The notes: generated by a model not told the origin, from the sequence alone. A stretch of 64,000 bases of DNA from an uncultured Pelagibacteraceae bacterium (GCA_902582235.1 CACHQX010000002.1:62001-126000); one strand, 5' to 3'. Shown: positions 36,569-45,541, numbered from the stretch's first letter. Numbers and translations: made by a program.

Positions 36569-37870
36569 TTAATCTCTTATTGCGTAACCGATTACGCCTG
36601 TTTCTACGACGTCGGTTCCTTTGAGTTCAGCTTCTTTACTTAATCTTATACCAATTGTACTCTTCATAATTCCCCATACTGCTAGGGCAACTATAAACAC
36701 AAATACGTTGATTGAGATTACACCTAAAAACTGAGCTCCAAAAGTTGTGTCTGGATTTGTTATTGGAACAGCTAATGTACCCCAAATACCAGCGAATAAG
36801 TGTGCAGGTACTGCACCTACTACATCGTCAATTTTTAGAGAAAAAAGTAGTTTTGTTCCGTAAACAACTATTACACCCCCAACTGCACCAATTAAAATTG
36901 CTGCAAGTGGTGATGGCATTAATGGTTCTGCTGTAATTGCAACTAGACCACCAATACATCCATTTAACATTTGAATTACATCTGTTTTACCAAATGCTAA
37001 TCTTGTAACTGTAGCAGCAGCCATTACACCACCAGCTCCAGCTAAAAATGTATTCATAAAGATTGTTGAAACAGCAATTGCATCATCAGCAGTACCCATG
37101 GCTAATTGAGAACCACCATTAAATCCAAACCAACCCAGCCATAAAATAAATATACCAACTGTGATTAATGGAATTGATGAAGCAGCAAATGGTTTCATCG
37201 GAGCAGGTGCGCCAGATTTTGTAAATCTACCTAATCTTGGACCTAATAATAATGCTCCTGCTAAAGCCGCTGCACCACCTGTTGAGTGTACTAATGTTGA
37301 ACCTGCAAAATCTGAGAATCCAGCAGCTGCTAACCAGCCACCACCCCATTGCCAACCCATTACGATTGGATAGATAATTCCAGATAAAATTGCTGCAAAT
37401 AAAAAGAAAGGCCATAGTTTGATTCTTTCAGCTAATGTTCCTGAAACAATCGAAACTGTTGTTGCACAAAATACCATTTGGAAATACCAATCTGATCCAT
37501 CTGAATAACCAGTATCTACTTTACTAGCATCCGACCATGGTAAAAAACTACCAATATATCCACCTTCTGGTATTCCATATGCTAAATTATAACCAAATAA
37601 CCAGAACATCATTCCAGCTATAGAAAATAATCCAATATTTTTTGCACAAATTACAGATACACTTTTAGATGTTACACTTCCTGCTTCTAACATTGCAAAA
37701 CCTGCAGCCATAAACATGACTAAAAATCCACAAACTAGAAAAAGGAAAGTATTAAAAATGAATCCTACTTCTGCTGAAACAGTTGAATCCGCATAACCAG
37801 TGCTTGTCATGCTTAGCAAGAAAAATAAGCTTACTGCGGGACCAACTAATTTCCTTAAATGTTTTTTCAT
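36569..37870 (-). CDS. amtB: Ammonium transporter
   Basis: A 433-residue Amt/Mep channel protein with a signal-peptide-like first helix and 11 further helices. The pore twin-His sites appear in STLVHSTGG and VGAVPAHLFAGIWG; the FGYNLAYG and GFNGGSQLA blocks are typical. It takes up ammonium across the inner membrane. No glnK gene follows. The leader has a hairpin over the Shine-Dalgarno and a palindrome further up. Confidence 0.92.
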   Translation of the reverse strand: MKKHLRKLVGPAVSLFFLLSMTSTGYADSTVSAEVGFIFNTFLFLVCGFLVMFMAAGFAMLEAGSVTSKSVSVICAKNIGLFSIAGMMFWLFGYNLAYGIPEGGYIGSFLPWSDASKVDTGYSDGSDWYFQMVFCATTVSIVSGTLAERIKLWPFFLFAAILSGIIYPIVMGWQWGGGWLAAAGFSDFAGSTLVHSTGGAAALAGALLLGPRLGRFTKSGAPAPMKPFAASSIPLITVGIFILWLGWFGFNGGSQLAMGTADDAIAVSTIFMNTFLAGAGGVMAAATVTRLAFGKTDVIQMLNGCIGGLVAITAEPLMPSPLAAILIGAVGGVIVVYGTKLLFSLKIDDVVGAVPAHLFAGIWGTLAVPITNPDTTFGAQFLGVISINVFVFIVALAVWGIMKSTIGIRLSKEAELKGTDVVETGVIGYAIRD

Positions 37871-37879
37871 AAATTTTCT

Positions 37880-37895
37880 CCCTTGTTAAAAAGGG
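37880..37895 (-). promoter_or_regulatory. Hairpin covering the amtB ribosome binding site
   Basis: In the mRNA CCCTT-TTTAAC-AAGGG forms a five-base stem just before the start, and AAGGGAG is the only Shine-Dalgarno for amtB (9 bases from ATG). Folding would hide it. The stem is short, so regulation is a suggestion only. Confidence 0.35.
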
Positions 37896-37944
37896 CACAC
37901 TATAAATTTGGGTAATAAAAACTAATGTTTATTGGATAATATAG

Positions 37945-37963
37945 ATATGCATATTTTGCATAT
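37945..37963. promoter_or_regulatory. Palindromic site upstream of amtB
   Basis: ATATGCA-TATTT-TGCATAT is a perfect inverted repeat with 7-base arms, 75 bases before the amtB start. It is a candidate binding site for a nitrogen-related regulator. The GC-poor arms are still more structured than the surrounding DNA. Confidence 0.4.
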
Positions 37964-37966
37964 AGA

Positions 37967-38004
37967 AACAGCCTTTATTAACTTTTATATTAATAAAGGC
38001 TGTT
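37967..38004 (-). terminator. Hairpin downstream of the HU gene
   Basis: AACAGCCTTTATTA and its exact complement TAATAAAGGCTGTT (37967-37980 and 37991-38004) flank a 10-base loop, 12 bases after the HU stop. The T tail is weak, so it may be a terminator or a 3'-stabilising stem. Confidence 0.6.
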
Positions 38005-38016
38005 CAGAGGAAATAT

Positions 38017-38292
38017 TTATTTGTTGAATATTTCTTTAAGCGCTTTTGCAGGCAAAAACTTAACTTTTTGAGATGCAGCAATTTGGATTTGTTCTCCAGT
38101 TCTTGGGTTTCTTCCAATTCTAGCTTTTCTCTTAGCAACTTTGTATGTACCAAAACCAGCGATTTTCACTGAGTCATCATTTTTCAACGCATCTAATATC
38201 GTATTTGTGATGGTATCAAAAGTTCGCTCAGCATCAGCTTTACTTTGGTTTAAAGAACCTGCTAGTTTAGCGACTAGTTGTTTTTTGTTCAT
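38017..38292 (-). CDS. hupB: HU family DNA-binding protein
   Basis: A 91-residue histone-like protein with the family signature GFGTYKVAKRKARIGRNPRTGEQI in the DNA-binding arm and an N-terminal MNKKQLVAKLA helix. It forms dimers that bend DNA. It is a monocistronic gene between rseP and amtB with 153 bases upstream for its own promoter. Confidence 0.92.
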   Translation of the reverse strand: MNKKQLVAKLAGSLNQSKADAERTFDTITNTILDALKNDDSVKIAGFGTYKVAKRKARIGRNPRTGEQIQIAASQKVKFLPAKALKEIFNK

Positions 38293-38445
38293 TTTAGCTC
38301 CGGTTTTAAAGGTTAATTAACATAGTTTACAAAATGCCTTTAAAATCAAGCTTTTTTTTAGTGTTTAATTTGGTTTTTAACACAAGATATTGTGTACAAA
38401 TAAACCCTGTATTTATTGGTTTTTTTGATACTCTTTATATATAAG

Positions 38446-39555
38446 CTAAAAAAGTCCTAAATCTCTTAGGTCATTCATAGTTGCAAAAAACATTAAAGAT
38501 AAAAGCAAAAACATTCCGATTCGAAAAAAACCTTCCTGTGTTTTTTGGCTTAATGGCTTACCTAGAACTTTTTCAAAACCGTAAAACATTAAATGACCCC
38601 CATCTAATAATGGTATTGGGAATAAATTAATTAAACCTAAACTTATAGATATATAAGCCATCATACTTAAAAATGGTAATATTCCAAATTCGGCAACTTG
38701 GCCGGAAATTTTTGCTATTCTAATAGGACCACCTAATTGAGAGCTATCCCCTGAACCCGCAATAATAGAACCCAAGTATTTTAACGTTGATGTGGTGACA
38801 TAATATACCTCAGAAACAGAATAATAAATTGCCTTTGCTGGGCCTAGTTTTTGATGATTGATAGTATTTTGATATGGAATAATTTTTATTCCAACAGTCC
38901 TTTTTTTTATTTTATTTCCAAGGTTATCTTCACCGTCTAAGGTCTGAGGTTTTACTTTAATTAAAATCTCTTTATCATATCTCGAAACTTTAAAGTCAAT
39001 AAATTCTGAAGTGGACATAGTTATGAATTTTGAAACATCCAAAATGCTTTTTACTTCATTTTTATCAATTGATAAAATTACATCATTTTTCTCCAGTCCA
39101 GCAATATGAGCGGGGCTTTCTTTGGTTACTTCACTTATCATTGGTGGTGTAAAGTCCTTACCAACGAAAACATTAATCATAAAAAATATGAGTATTGCTA
39201 ACAAAAAGTTAGCTATTGGACCTGCAGCAACTATTATAGCTCTTTGATAAAGAGGTTTTAAAACAAATAGTTTTTGCCTTTCTTTTTCATCATATTGTTT
39301 AATCAATTCCTCTTGGTCAGCTTGCGAAAAAACATTTCTATCGCCAAAAAATTTTACATAGCCACCTAATGGTATCCAGCATATCTTCCATCTTGTACCT
39401 GAGCTATCGTTCCAACCAAATATTTCTTTTCCAAATCCAATTGAAAAATCAGTAACCTTAACACCATACTTTTTTGCAAAATAATAATGTCCATATTCGT
39501 GAATAAAAACAACAACAAGAATAAGAATTAAAAATGGTAATATAAAATTAAGCAT
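38446..39555 (-). CDS. rseP: Site-2 intramembrane zinc metalloprotease
   Basis: The 369-residue product has the zinc motif HEYGH (His19, Glu20, His23) in the first helix, a central PDZ domain (ESPAHIAGLEKNDVILSID) and the second zinc ligand in FPIPLLDGGHLMFY near the C terminus. It cleaves membrane proteins, such as anti-sigma factors or signal peptides. The usual alphaproteobacterial neighbours dxr and bamA are not present. Confidence 0.9.
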   Translation of the reverse strand: MLNFILPFLILILVVVFIHEYGHYYFAKKYGVKVTDFSIGFGKEIFGWNDSSGTRWKICWIPLGGYVKFFGDRNVFSQADQEELIKQYDEKERQKLFVLKPLYQRAIIVAAGPIANFLLAILIFFMINVFVGKDFTPPMISEVTKESPAHIAGLEKNDVILSIDKNEVKSILDVSKFITMSTSEFIDFKVSRYDKEILIKVKPQTLDGEDNLGNKIKKRTVGIKIIPYQNTINHQKLGPAKAIYYSVSEVYYVTTSTLKYLGSIIAGSGDSSQLGGPIRIAKISGQVAEFGILPFLSMMAYISISLGLINLFPIPLLDGGHLMFYGFEKVLGKPLSQKTQEGFFRIGMFLLLSLMFFATMNDLRDLGLF

Positions 39556-39574
39556 TAGATTTATAATACTGATT

Positions 39575-41011
39575 TTACTTTATTTTCCAAGATATCATTG
39601 GTCCTAGTGTTGCGGCAATAAATGACCAAAAAAGTAAATTTTGAACTAAAAACGATGGAAATAATTCAGTAGGTGCTATAATTCCAACTAATAAACTTTT
39701 TGAAAAGTCTGGTGTTGGAAATAATAAAAATCCCAAAATCAAACCTAAAATAATTGAAATATACGCCGTATTTTCATTAATTTTTTTATTGTAAAAACTA
39801 TAAAAAACTGTGAGTACAAACGCACAACAAAATAAATCTGCTAATAAAAATAAATACAAAATATCGTATCCTTTAGATGCAACTATAAAAGAGATAAAAG
39901 ATAAAAATAAGATAATATATGTAGACAAGTTAAAGTAATTTATCTTTTTATTAAATTTGAATGTTGCTTTACCGTCAACTACTATTAGACTTGATATTGC
40001 ATTCACTAAAGTATCAACGGTAGAAATTGTTAAAGCTAAACCTAATACAATTACTAATAGCGATAACAATTCTTTTTGCTCCTTGAGTAATAACATAAAA
40101 AATCCAAGATCAGGCCTAGTGGTTGGATCTAAAGAAAAGGCGACCATTCCTGTAAAACCCATATAAAAAACTACAGGTATGATTATAAAAAAAGATATAA
40201 TTAAACTTTTTCTTAAAGTTTCAGAATTTTTTGCTGCATATACCCTTTGCCAATTACCTTGATGAAATAGATTGGTTGCTGCAACTGCAATAAAAAAAGT
40301 CAAACCTGCAGTATAACTAGGAAGGTATGAAGAACTTAAAAGCTGAGGATTTTTTTTATTTATAAATTCAAAGGAAAATTCAGATCCAATAAAACTTTTT
40401 ATGTAAAATAAGGAAATTAATAAAAGTACTCCTATAACGATCATTTGAATATTATCAGTAAATATAGAGGCTCTTAAACCTCCATATAAAGTATAAGTAA
40501 GTGTAGATAATAAGACAATTAAAGCAGTTATCCAAAGCTTTGTACCTGAAATGTAATTTATTAAGACAGCAACTGCTGTTACCTCAGCACACAAAAAAAT
40601 GAACATATAAAAAATTGTCATTAATAAAATAAGTTTGAATAAGCTTTTTCCAAACTTTTTACGCATAAATTCAATTAAAGAAGAGCCTTTAGGATATTCT
40701 TTTCTAATTTTTTTTCCAAGATAAATTAAGAAAAACATTGGAAAAGCTGTTCCAAGTGAATATCCAATAACAGCTCCTATTCCTCCCCAAGTAGCCGCCG
40801 AAACTGGACCAAATAAAATCCATGCACCTAGCGCTGAGGCTGTTAAGCTTGTTGTTAAAGAAAATAATCCAATATTTCTGTTAGCAGTTAAATAATTATT
40901 AAGTCCTTGATGTTTTTTTGAATTATATAAGCCCAAAAAAACAAACATCAGACTTATTATAATAACAAGTGTTAGTGATGAAGTTTGAGTTAAAAAATAA
41001 GTTTTATCCAA
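39575..41011 (-). CDS. thiV: Sodium:solute symporter under TPP riboswitch, thiamine precursor transporter
   Basis: A 478-residue SSS-family carrier with about 13 helices. The N-terminal TANRNIGLFSLTTSLTASALGAW block is characteristic. A TPP riboswitch lies directly upstream, and thiV of Pelagibacter, described for import of the pyrimidine precursor HMP, has this same arrangement. The start is TTG, with AAGGGAA (about 7 bases before) inside the end of the riboswitch, so thiamine pyrophosphate probably blocks translation. Confidence 0.8.
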   Translation of the reverse strand: MDKTYFLTQTSSLTLVIIISLMFVFLGLYNSKKHQGLNNYLTANRNIGLFSLTTSLTASALGAWILFGPVSAATWGGIGAVIGYSLGTAFPMFFLIYLGKKIRKEYPKGSSLIEFMRKKFGKSLFKLILLMTIFYMFIFLCAEVTAVAVLINYISGTKLWITALIVLLSTLTYTLYGGLRASIFTDNIQMIVIGVLLLISLFYIKSFIGSEFSFEFINKKNPQLLSSSYLPSYTAGLTFFIAVAATNLFHQGNWQRVYAAKNSETLRKSLIISFFIIIPVVFYMGFTGMVAFSLDPTTRPDLGFFMLLLKEQKELLSLLVIVLGLALTISTVDTLVNAISSLIVVDGKATFKFNKKINYFNLSTYIILFLSFISFIVASKGYDILYLFLLADLFCCAFVLTVFYSFYNKKINENTAYISIILGLILGFLLFPTPDFSKSLLVGIIAPTELFPSFLVQNLLFWSFIAATLGPMISWKIK

Positions 41012-41017
41012 TGTTTT

Positions 41018-41076
41018 CCCTTTCTGAATTACCGGACAGGTTCTATGGGTATAATCTCAGTCTTTAAAGACACCCC
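41018..41076 (-). promoter_or_regulatory. TPP riboswitch upstream of thiV
   Basis: On the minus strand it reads GGGGTGTC, then ACTGAGATTATACCC, then GAACCTG and CCGG, then AGGGAA next to the start codon. These are the conserved THI-box elements in order. The usual P4 region is short here. The final AGGGAA is the likely ribosome binding site, which indicates control at translation initiation. Confidence 0.9.
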
Positions 41077-41125
41077 ATGTTTTAATTATAGTTGAAAAAT
41101 AAATTTTCGCTAGTTAAAATAAGTA

Positions 41126-41566
41126 ATGCCAACATATACTGTTATCACATCAAACCTTGAATTAGATGAGAGTAAAAAAAAGTCAATCGCAGAGGGTATA
41201 ACAAAAATTCACAGCAAAACTACTGGAGCAAATACATATTTTGCACAAGTCATTTTTAATGAAACTAAAAAGAATTGTCATTTTATGGGGGGCAAAGTTA
41301 TTAAGGATGAACAAATTTATCTTAATGGTCAAATAAGAGCAGGACGTTCTAAAGAGGTCAAAGACGATCTTATTGATCAATTAAAAAAATTATTAGCGAA
41401 AGAAACTAAATTAGATCAATCAAATGTTTGGGTTTATATTGTTGATTTAGAACCATCCCAAATGGTTGAATACGGAGAGGTGCTACCTGTATCAGGTCAA
41501 GAAAAGATATGGTTCGAAAATCTACCAGATAAACTTAAGAAAAAATTAAAATCTTTGGAAAGTTAG
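41126..41566 (+). CDS. Tautomerase superfamily protein, cis-3-chloroacrylic acid dehalogenase-like
   Basis: A 146-residue protein. After removal of Met, Pro1, His28, Arg70, Arg73, Tyr103 and Glu114 sit at exactly the numbers of the catalytic residues of cis-CaaD and its homologue Cg10062. Chemistry could be hydration of haloacrylates, acetylene carboxylic acid or related acids; natural substrate is unknown. It is divergent from the thiV riboswitch and tail to tail with the iron transporter gene. Confidence 0.75.
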   Translation: MPTYTVITSNLELDESKKKSIAEGITKIHSKTTGANTYFAQVIFNETKKNCHFMGGKVIKDEQIYLNGQIRAGRSKEVKDDLIDQLKKLLAKETKLDQSNVWVYIVDLEPSQMVEYGEVLPVSGQEKIWFENLPDKLKKKLKSLES

Positions 41567-41567
41567 T

Positions 41568-42620
41568 TTAAAAACAAACTAAATGCTCAATATGAATTGG
41601 TCTTTTTATTCCAAACTTTTCGTTTATCTCATGTTGATGCACATGATGAGAGTGTACAAAAACAGGTAAAATAAAATTTTTGTCAGTTTTTAGGGAATAA
41701 ATAAAATTTGTGCCTCTAAATTTTTTATCAACTACATCAAATTTTAAGTTACTTTTATCGTCATGGTGTAAATCTTCCGGTTGTAATAACAATTTAACTG
41801 TAGACCCAATTTCGAAAGGTTTTGAAAAGTTTCCAGTAATAGTACCTAGTTCCTCGTTTTCTAAACTTTTAGGACTTGTTACTTTTGCTGGTACCAAAAC
41901 TCCCCTATTCAAAAATTTTACCACCTCAATTGAATTAGGTATGTGATAAACATTATAGGGAGTGTCAAATTGTTTTAATTTTTGATCTAATAATATTCCA
42001 CACATGTCTGCTAAATAAAAAGCTTCATAGGAGTCGTGAGTAACAATAATAGTTGTAATCTTTAAATCTTTAATAATTTTTTTAAGTTTAGTTTGAATTT
42101 CTTCCTTAAAATTTTGATCAATATTAGACAATGGTTCATCTAATAAAAGCAAATCAGGTTCAGCACATAATGATCTTGCTAATGATGCTCTTTGAGCTTC
42201 ACCTGCACTTATTTGGTGAGGGTATTTATCTAATACATGATCAATATTTAAAAACTTTGTAATTTCTTCAACATTGATTTTTTTGGGACCTGATTTTTTT
42301 ATTCCTAAAATTATATTTTTATAAATTGAATGATGTGGAAAAAGACTATTTTCTTGAAATGATAAAGCAATTTTTCTTTTTTCTGGTTCCAAATGTTCAT
42401 TTGTTGATGAGATAACTTTATCCTTTAAAATAATTTCACCATTTTCCAATTGTTCTAAGCCAGCAATCGTTCTAAGTATTGTTGTTTTGCCTATTCCTGA
42501 TGGTCCTAATAAACAAACAATGTCTCCTTCATTTTTAATCTCGATTGATAAATTCTTAATCTTTTCTTTACCACCAGCTTTAAAAGTTGCGTTTTTAATT
42601 TCAAAAAAATTATTCATCAT
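41568..42620 (-). CDS. fbpC: Iron(III) ABC transporter, ATP-binding protein
   Basis: A 350-residue ABC ATPase: Walker A GPSGIGKTT (39-47), signature ISAGEAQRASLARSL, Walker B LLLLDEPLSNID, and a C-terminal TOBE-like regulatory domain as in FbpC/PotA. It overlaps the permease gene by 11 bases. It powers uptake of ferric iron handed over by the periplasmic protein encoded upstream. Confidence 0.8.
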   Translation of the reverse strand: MMNNFFEIKNATFKAGGKEKIKNLSIEIKNEGDIVCLLGPSGIGKTTILRTIAGLEQLENGEIILKDKVISSTNEHLEPEKRKIALSFQENSLFPHHSIYKNIILGIKKSGPKKINVEEITKFLNIDHVLDKYPHQISAGEAQRASLARSLCAEPDLLLLDEPLSNIDQNFKEEIQTKLKKIIKDLKITTIIVTHDSYEAFYLADMCGILLDQKLKQFDTPYNVYHIPNSIEVVKFLNRGVLVPAKVTSPKSLENEELGTITGNFSKPFEIGSTVKLLLQPEDLHHDDKSNLKFDVVDKKFRGTNFIYSLKTDKNFILPVFVHSHHVHQHEINEKFGIKRPIHIEHLVCF

Positions 42621-44232
42621 TATCTCTTAAGATATATTTTGAGCTAAGTAAAATAAAGAAACTTGCAATTAAAATCAAAAATAAAGATGGTGCAGCAGCT
42701 GCCTCTAAAAGGTCCTCGGATGCGTAAATATATGCAGTTGTTGCAAAAGTCTCAAAATTGAAAGGTCTTAATATTAAAGTAATTGGAAGCTCTCTTATTA
42801 TTTCTAACGAAATTAAAATCCCGACGAATAAAATTGAATTTTTAAGATACGGAACATGTATTTTTGCAAAGGTTTTTAGTTTTGAATAACCTAATAAATA
42901 AGCATTTTCATCAACAGAAATATTAATTTTCTCGTATCCTGATTTTATTCCATTACATGCTAGCGAATAAAACCTAATAAAGTAAACAATGATTAGTCCT
43001 AATATAGAACCAAAGAAAATCTTCTTTACTGATGTAAAACCCATCGCTTTTATAATGCTGTTATCAAGCCATGCTATAAAAGTAATAAAAGCGACTGCTA
43101 AAATAACACCAGGTATTGCATACCCAGAAATTGATAAAGTTGTTAAACTATTTAAAAATTTACTCTTAGAAACTCTATTTCCATAGTTTGAGACAAAAGA
43201 CAGGATTATTAAAACAAAAAACGATAAGAAGACCAAGTATAGGGTATTCCATAAAAGTTCATAAATTTTTAGATCAAATAAATTATCTGAAAACTTTAAC
43301 GTCCAGTAAAACATCTGGCTTAATGGAAATAAAAAACTCATAAAAAAAATCACAAAACAGAAGGTAAATGCTAGTATTGCTGAGCCTCCCGAAAGGTCCT
43401 GTTTTTCCTTCTTCTTAAAACCACCCTTCATGTTGGAGTGGTATTTAGCTTTTTTTCTTGAAAGATTTTCTAAGAAAAAAAGGGCAAAAATAAATAATAA
43501 TAAAAAAAATGAAATTTGATTTGCAAAAGCAAGATCATCAAAAGTTATCCATGAATTATAAATGCCTGTTGTGAGAGTATTTATCGAAAAAAAATCAACA
43601 GCGCCAAACTCTGCTAAAGTCTCCATCGCGACCAATGATAAACCTGCGATAATTGCTGGCCTGGCAGAAGGTAAAATTATTTTTAAAAATACATTTAATT
43701 TTGAAAAACCCAAATTTCTTCCTAAATCAATAAGATTTTGTGACTGATATAAAAAAGAAGCTCTTGTTAAAATATAAACATAAGCGAATAAAGAAAAAGA
43801 TATTGAAAGTATTGCTCCAACCATTCCATCAAATTTTGGGATATGACTGTTATAATTGGCATCTCCAAAAATATTTTTTAATATTGTGTAAGCAGTTCCA
43901 TAGTTTTCAAAAAAAGCTGTTAAAGAATAGGCATAGATATATGGTGGGACTGCAAAAGAAAATATTAAAGTCCATTTGAAAAAATTACTTCCAGGAAAAT
44001 TGTAAAAGGAAACTAAGTAAGCAGAACCAGTGCCCATTAAAAAAGTAAAAATTAAAACACCAATTAATAAAACAGCTGAATTAAATATATACTCTAATAG
44101 AAAAGTATCCTTTAATATTTGGTAGTAATTACTTGTTTCTTCAAAAAAACTCACTGAAACAGTCAAGATGGGTATAATTACAACAAATGAGATTGCGAAC
44201 GAACTAAGAGACCAAACATTTAATTTATTCAT
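42610..44232 (-). CDS. fbpB: Iron(III) ABC transporter, fused permease
   Basis: A 540-residue permease with two halves of about six helices each, each carrying an EAA-type loop (LGRNLGFSKLNVFLKIILPSARPAI and YLLGYSKLKTFAKIHVPYLKNSI). This is the FbpB/SfuB layout. It lies after a hairpin and a small cysteine protein gene. It pairs with the ATPase and binding protein for ferric iron import. Confidence 0.8.
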   Translation of the reverse strand: MNKLNVWSLSSFAISFVVIIPILTVSVSFFEETSNYYQILKDTFLLEYIFNSAVLLIGVLIFTFLMGTGSAYLVSFYNFPGSNFFKWTLIFSFAVPPYIYAYSLTAFFENYGTAYTILKNIFGDANYNSHIPKFDGMVGAILSISFSLFAYVYILTRASFLYQSQNLIDLGRNLGFSKLNVFLKIILPSARPAIIAGLSLVAMETLAEFGAVDFFSINTLTTGIYNSWITFDDLAFANQISFFLLLFIFALFFLENLSRKKAKYHSNMKGGFKKKEKQDLSGGSAILAFTFCFVIFFMSFLFPLSQMFYWTLKFSDNLFDLKIYELLWNTLYLVFLSFFVLIILSFVSNYGNRVSKSKFLNSLTTLSISGYAIPGVILAVAFITFIAWLDNSIIKAMGFTSVKKIFFGSILGLIIVYFIRFYSLACNGIKSGYEKINISVDENAYLLGYSKLKTFAKIHVPYLKNSILFVGILISLEIIRELPITLILRPFNFETFATTAYIYASEDLLEAAAAPSLFLILIASFFILLSSKYILRDNDE

Positions 44233-44261
44233 ATTATAATCCGCCTTATAATCATGAAAAT

Positions 44262-44303
44262 AAATATGCCCGTGAAAAGGAGATCTTGATCACGAGCATA
44301 TTT
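44262..44303 (-). terminator. Hairpin between the small Cys protein and the permease gene
   Basis: AAATATGCcCGTGA and TCACGaGCATATTT (44262-44275 and 44290-44303) pair with one G-A mismatch, and U-rich sequence follows on the minus strand. It can act as a partial terminator or RNA-stability stem, lowering permease relative to binding protein expression, as in many ABC operons. Confidence 0.55.
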
Positions 44304-44315
44304 TCAAAGAATTAT

Positions 44316-44486
44316 CTAAAAATCAAAAACCTTTAGGATGTGCGGAACCTCCTGTTCATTGATGTCAGATAAATTTCTTTTATTTATTCTTTCATTGATC
44401 TTTTTACACTCTGAGACACACGGAAAGCATCCCTCAGAAGATTTATTTAAATCAATTTCAGAAATAAATTTTTTTTTATCTTCCAT
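44316..44486 (-). CDS. 56-residue CxxCxxxC protein in the iron transporter operon
   Basis: ATG at 44486, TAG at 44316-44318; it starts one base after the binding-protein gene stop. The short acidic and basic protein has Cys20, Cys23 and Cys27 (CFPCVSEC) plus His49. Three close cysteines suggest a metal or iron-sulfur site. No signal peptide, so it acts in the cytoplasm. I recognise no family; it may sense or accept iron for this transporter. Confidence 0.6.
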   Translation of the reverse strand: MEDKKKFISEIDLNKSSEGCFPCVSECKKINERINKRNLSDINEQEVPHILKVFDF

Positions 44487-44487
44487 G

Positions 44488-45513
44488 TTATTTCCAACCA
44501 GCAGCTGTCATTACTTCTAATGCATCAGCTTGTTTAGCACCATAACTAGAAACTTTTGTTTTTAGATCTTGTTTAAAATCTAAACCAATATTGTTAACTA
44601 CTAATGGATTTGCCGAAACACCACCAATCATTGGGAATTCAAATGTGTTATTAACAAAGTGTTCTTGAGACTCTGGTGTTAATAAAAATTCCACAAGTTT
44701 GATCGCGTTATCTTTGTTTGGAGCACCTTTAACTAAAGCAGCACAGCTTATATTCATGTGCGTTCCTCTATCATTTTGATTAGGGAAAAACGCTTTAACT
44801 TTTTTCGCTGCTGCTTGTTGTTCAGCACCTTTTTTTCCAGAAAGCATCAAAGCTAAATAATAAGTGTTTGCTACAGCGATATCTGCTTCACCTGCTGCAA
44901 CTGCCATTATTTGTGCTCTGTCATTTCCTTTTGGTGTTCTAGCCATGTTAGATACAACTCCTTTAGCCCATTCAGCTGTTGCTGCTTTTCCATTGTTTTT
45001 AACCAATGAAGCTACTAAAGATTTATTGTATATATTGCTTGATTTTCTAATTACTAATCTACCTTTCCATTTCGGATCAGCTAAACTTTCATAAGTTAAA
45101 TCAGCTAGCTCTGCACCACTTACTCTCTCTGGAGCGTAATAAACTATTCTCGCTCTTTTAGCGATACCAGTCCAGTGCGAAGTTCTGAAGTTTGCAGGCA
45201 CTGCCGCTTTAATTGCTGCAGAAGTTAAACCACCTTGTGTCATTCCTTTTGCCTTAAACACTCCACATCTTCCAGCGTCAGCAGTAATATAAAGATCAGC
45301 AGATGTGTCTGCTCCCTCTTCGATCATTCTTTTTTCTAAAGCACCTGCTTTGCCGTTGATTAAATTTACTTTGATACCAGTTTTTGCTGTGAACTTGTTG
45401 TAAAGTTCAGCATCTGCTTTGTAGTGTCTTGCATTAAAAACATTAACTTCCGCAGCAATTGTAAAACCAGCGATTAAAGTAAATAGTATTGTTAGTATAC
45501 TTACTTTTTTCAT
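44488..45513 (-). CDS. fbpA: Iron(III) ABC transporter, periplasmic binding protein
   Basis: The 341-residue product uses ATG at 45513, preceded by GGAGGAAGGA; a GTG 21 bases upstream would place this ribosome site inside the gene and was rejected. Signal peptide MKKVSILTILFTLIAG ends near AEVNVFNARHY. The FbpA-type Tyr pair lies in the C-terminal half (VANTYYLALM) and ADLYITADAG is typical. Two Fur-like palindromes lie upstream, so it should be derepressed when iron is scarce. Confidence 0.85.
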   Translation of the reverse strand: MKKVSILTILFTLIAGFTIAAEVNVFNARHYKADAELYNKFTAKTGIKVNLINGKAGALEKRMIEEGADTSADLYITADAGRCGVFKAKGMTQGGLTSAAIKAAVPANFRTSHWTGIAKRARIVYYAPERVSGAELADLTYESLADPKWKGRLVIRKSSNIYNKSLVASLVKNNGKAATAEWAKGVVSNMARTPKGNDRAQIMAVAAGEADIAVANTYYLALMLSGKKGAEQQAAAKKVKAFFPNQNDRGTHMNISCAALVKGAPNKDNAIKLVEFLLTPESQEHFVNNTFEFPMIGGVSANPLVVNNIGLDFKQDLKTKVSSYGAKQADALEVMTAAGWK

Positions 45514-45541
45514 TATTATTTCCTTCCTCCGCACTAATGAG

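Noticed and set aside
37161-37373. Plus-strand Asn/Pro-rich frame inside amtB
   Set aside because: Antisense shadow of conserved amtB codons.
38293-38445. Possible tRNA or small RNA upstream of the HU gene
   Set aside because: No cloverleaf or conserved tRNA bases; it looks like an ordinary promoter region.
45514-45534. GTG start of the iron binding protein at 45534
   Set aside because: The ribosome binding site GGAGGAAGGA would be inside the coding region; ATG at 45513 gives a proper signal peptide.
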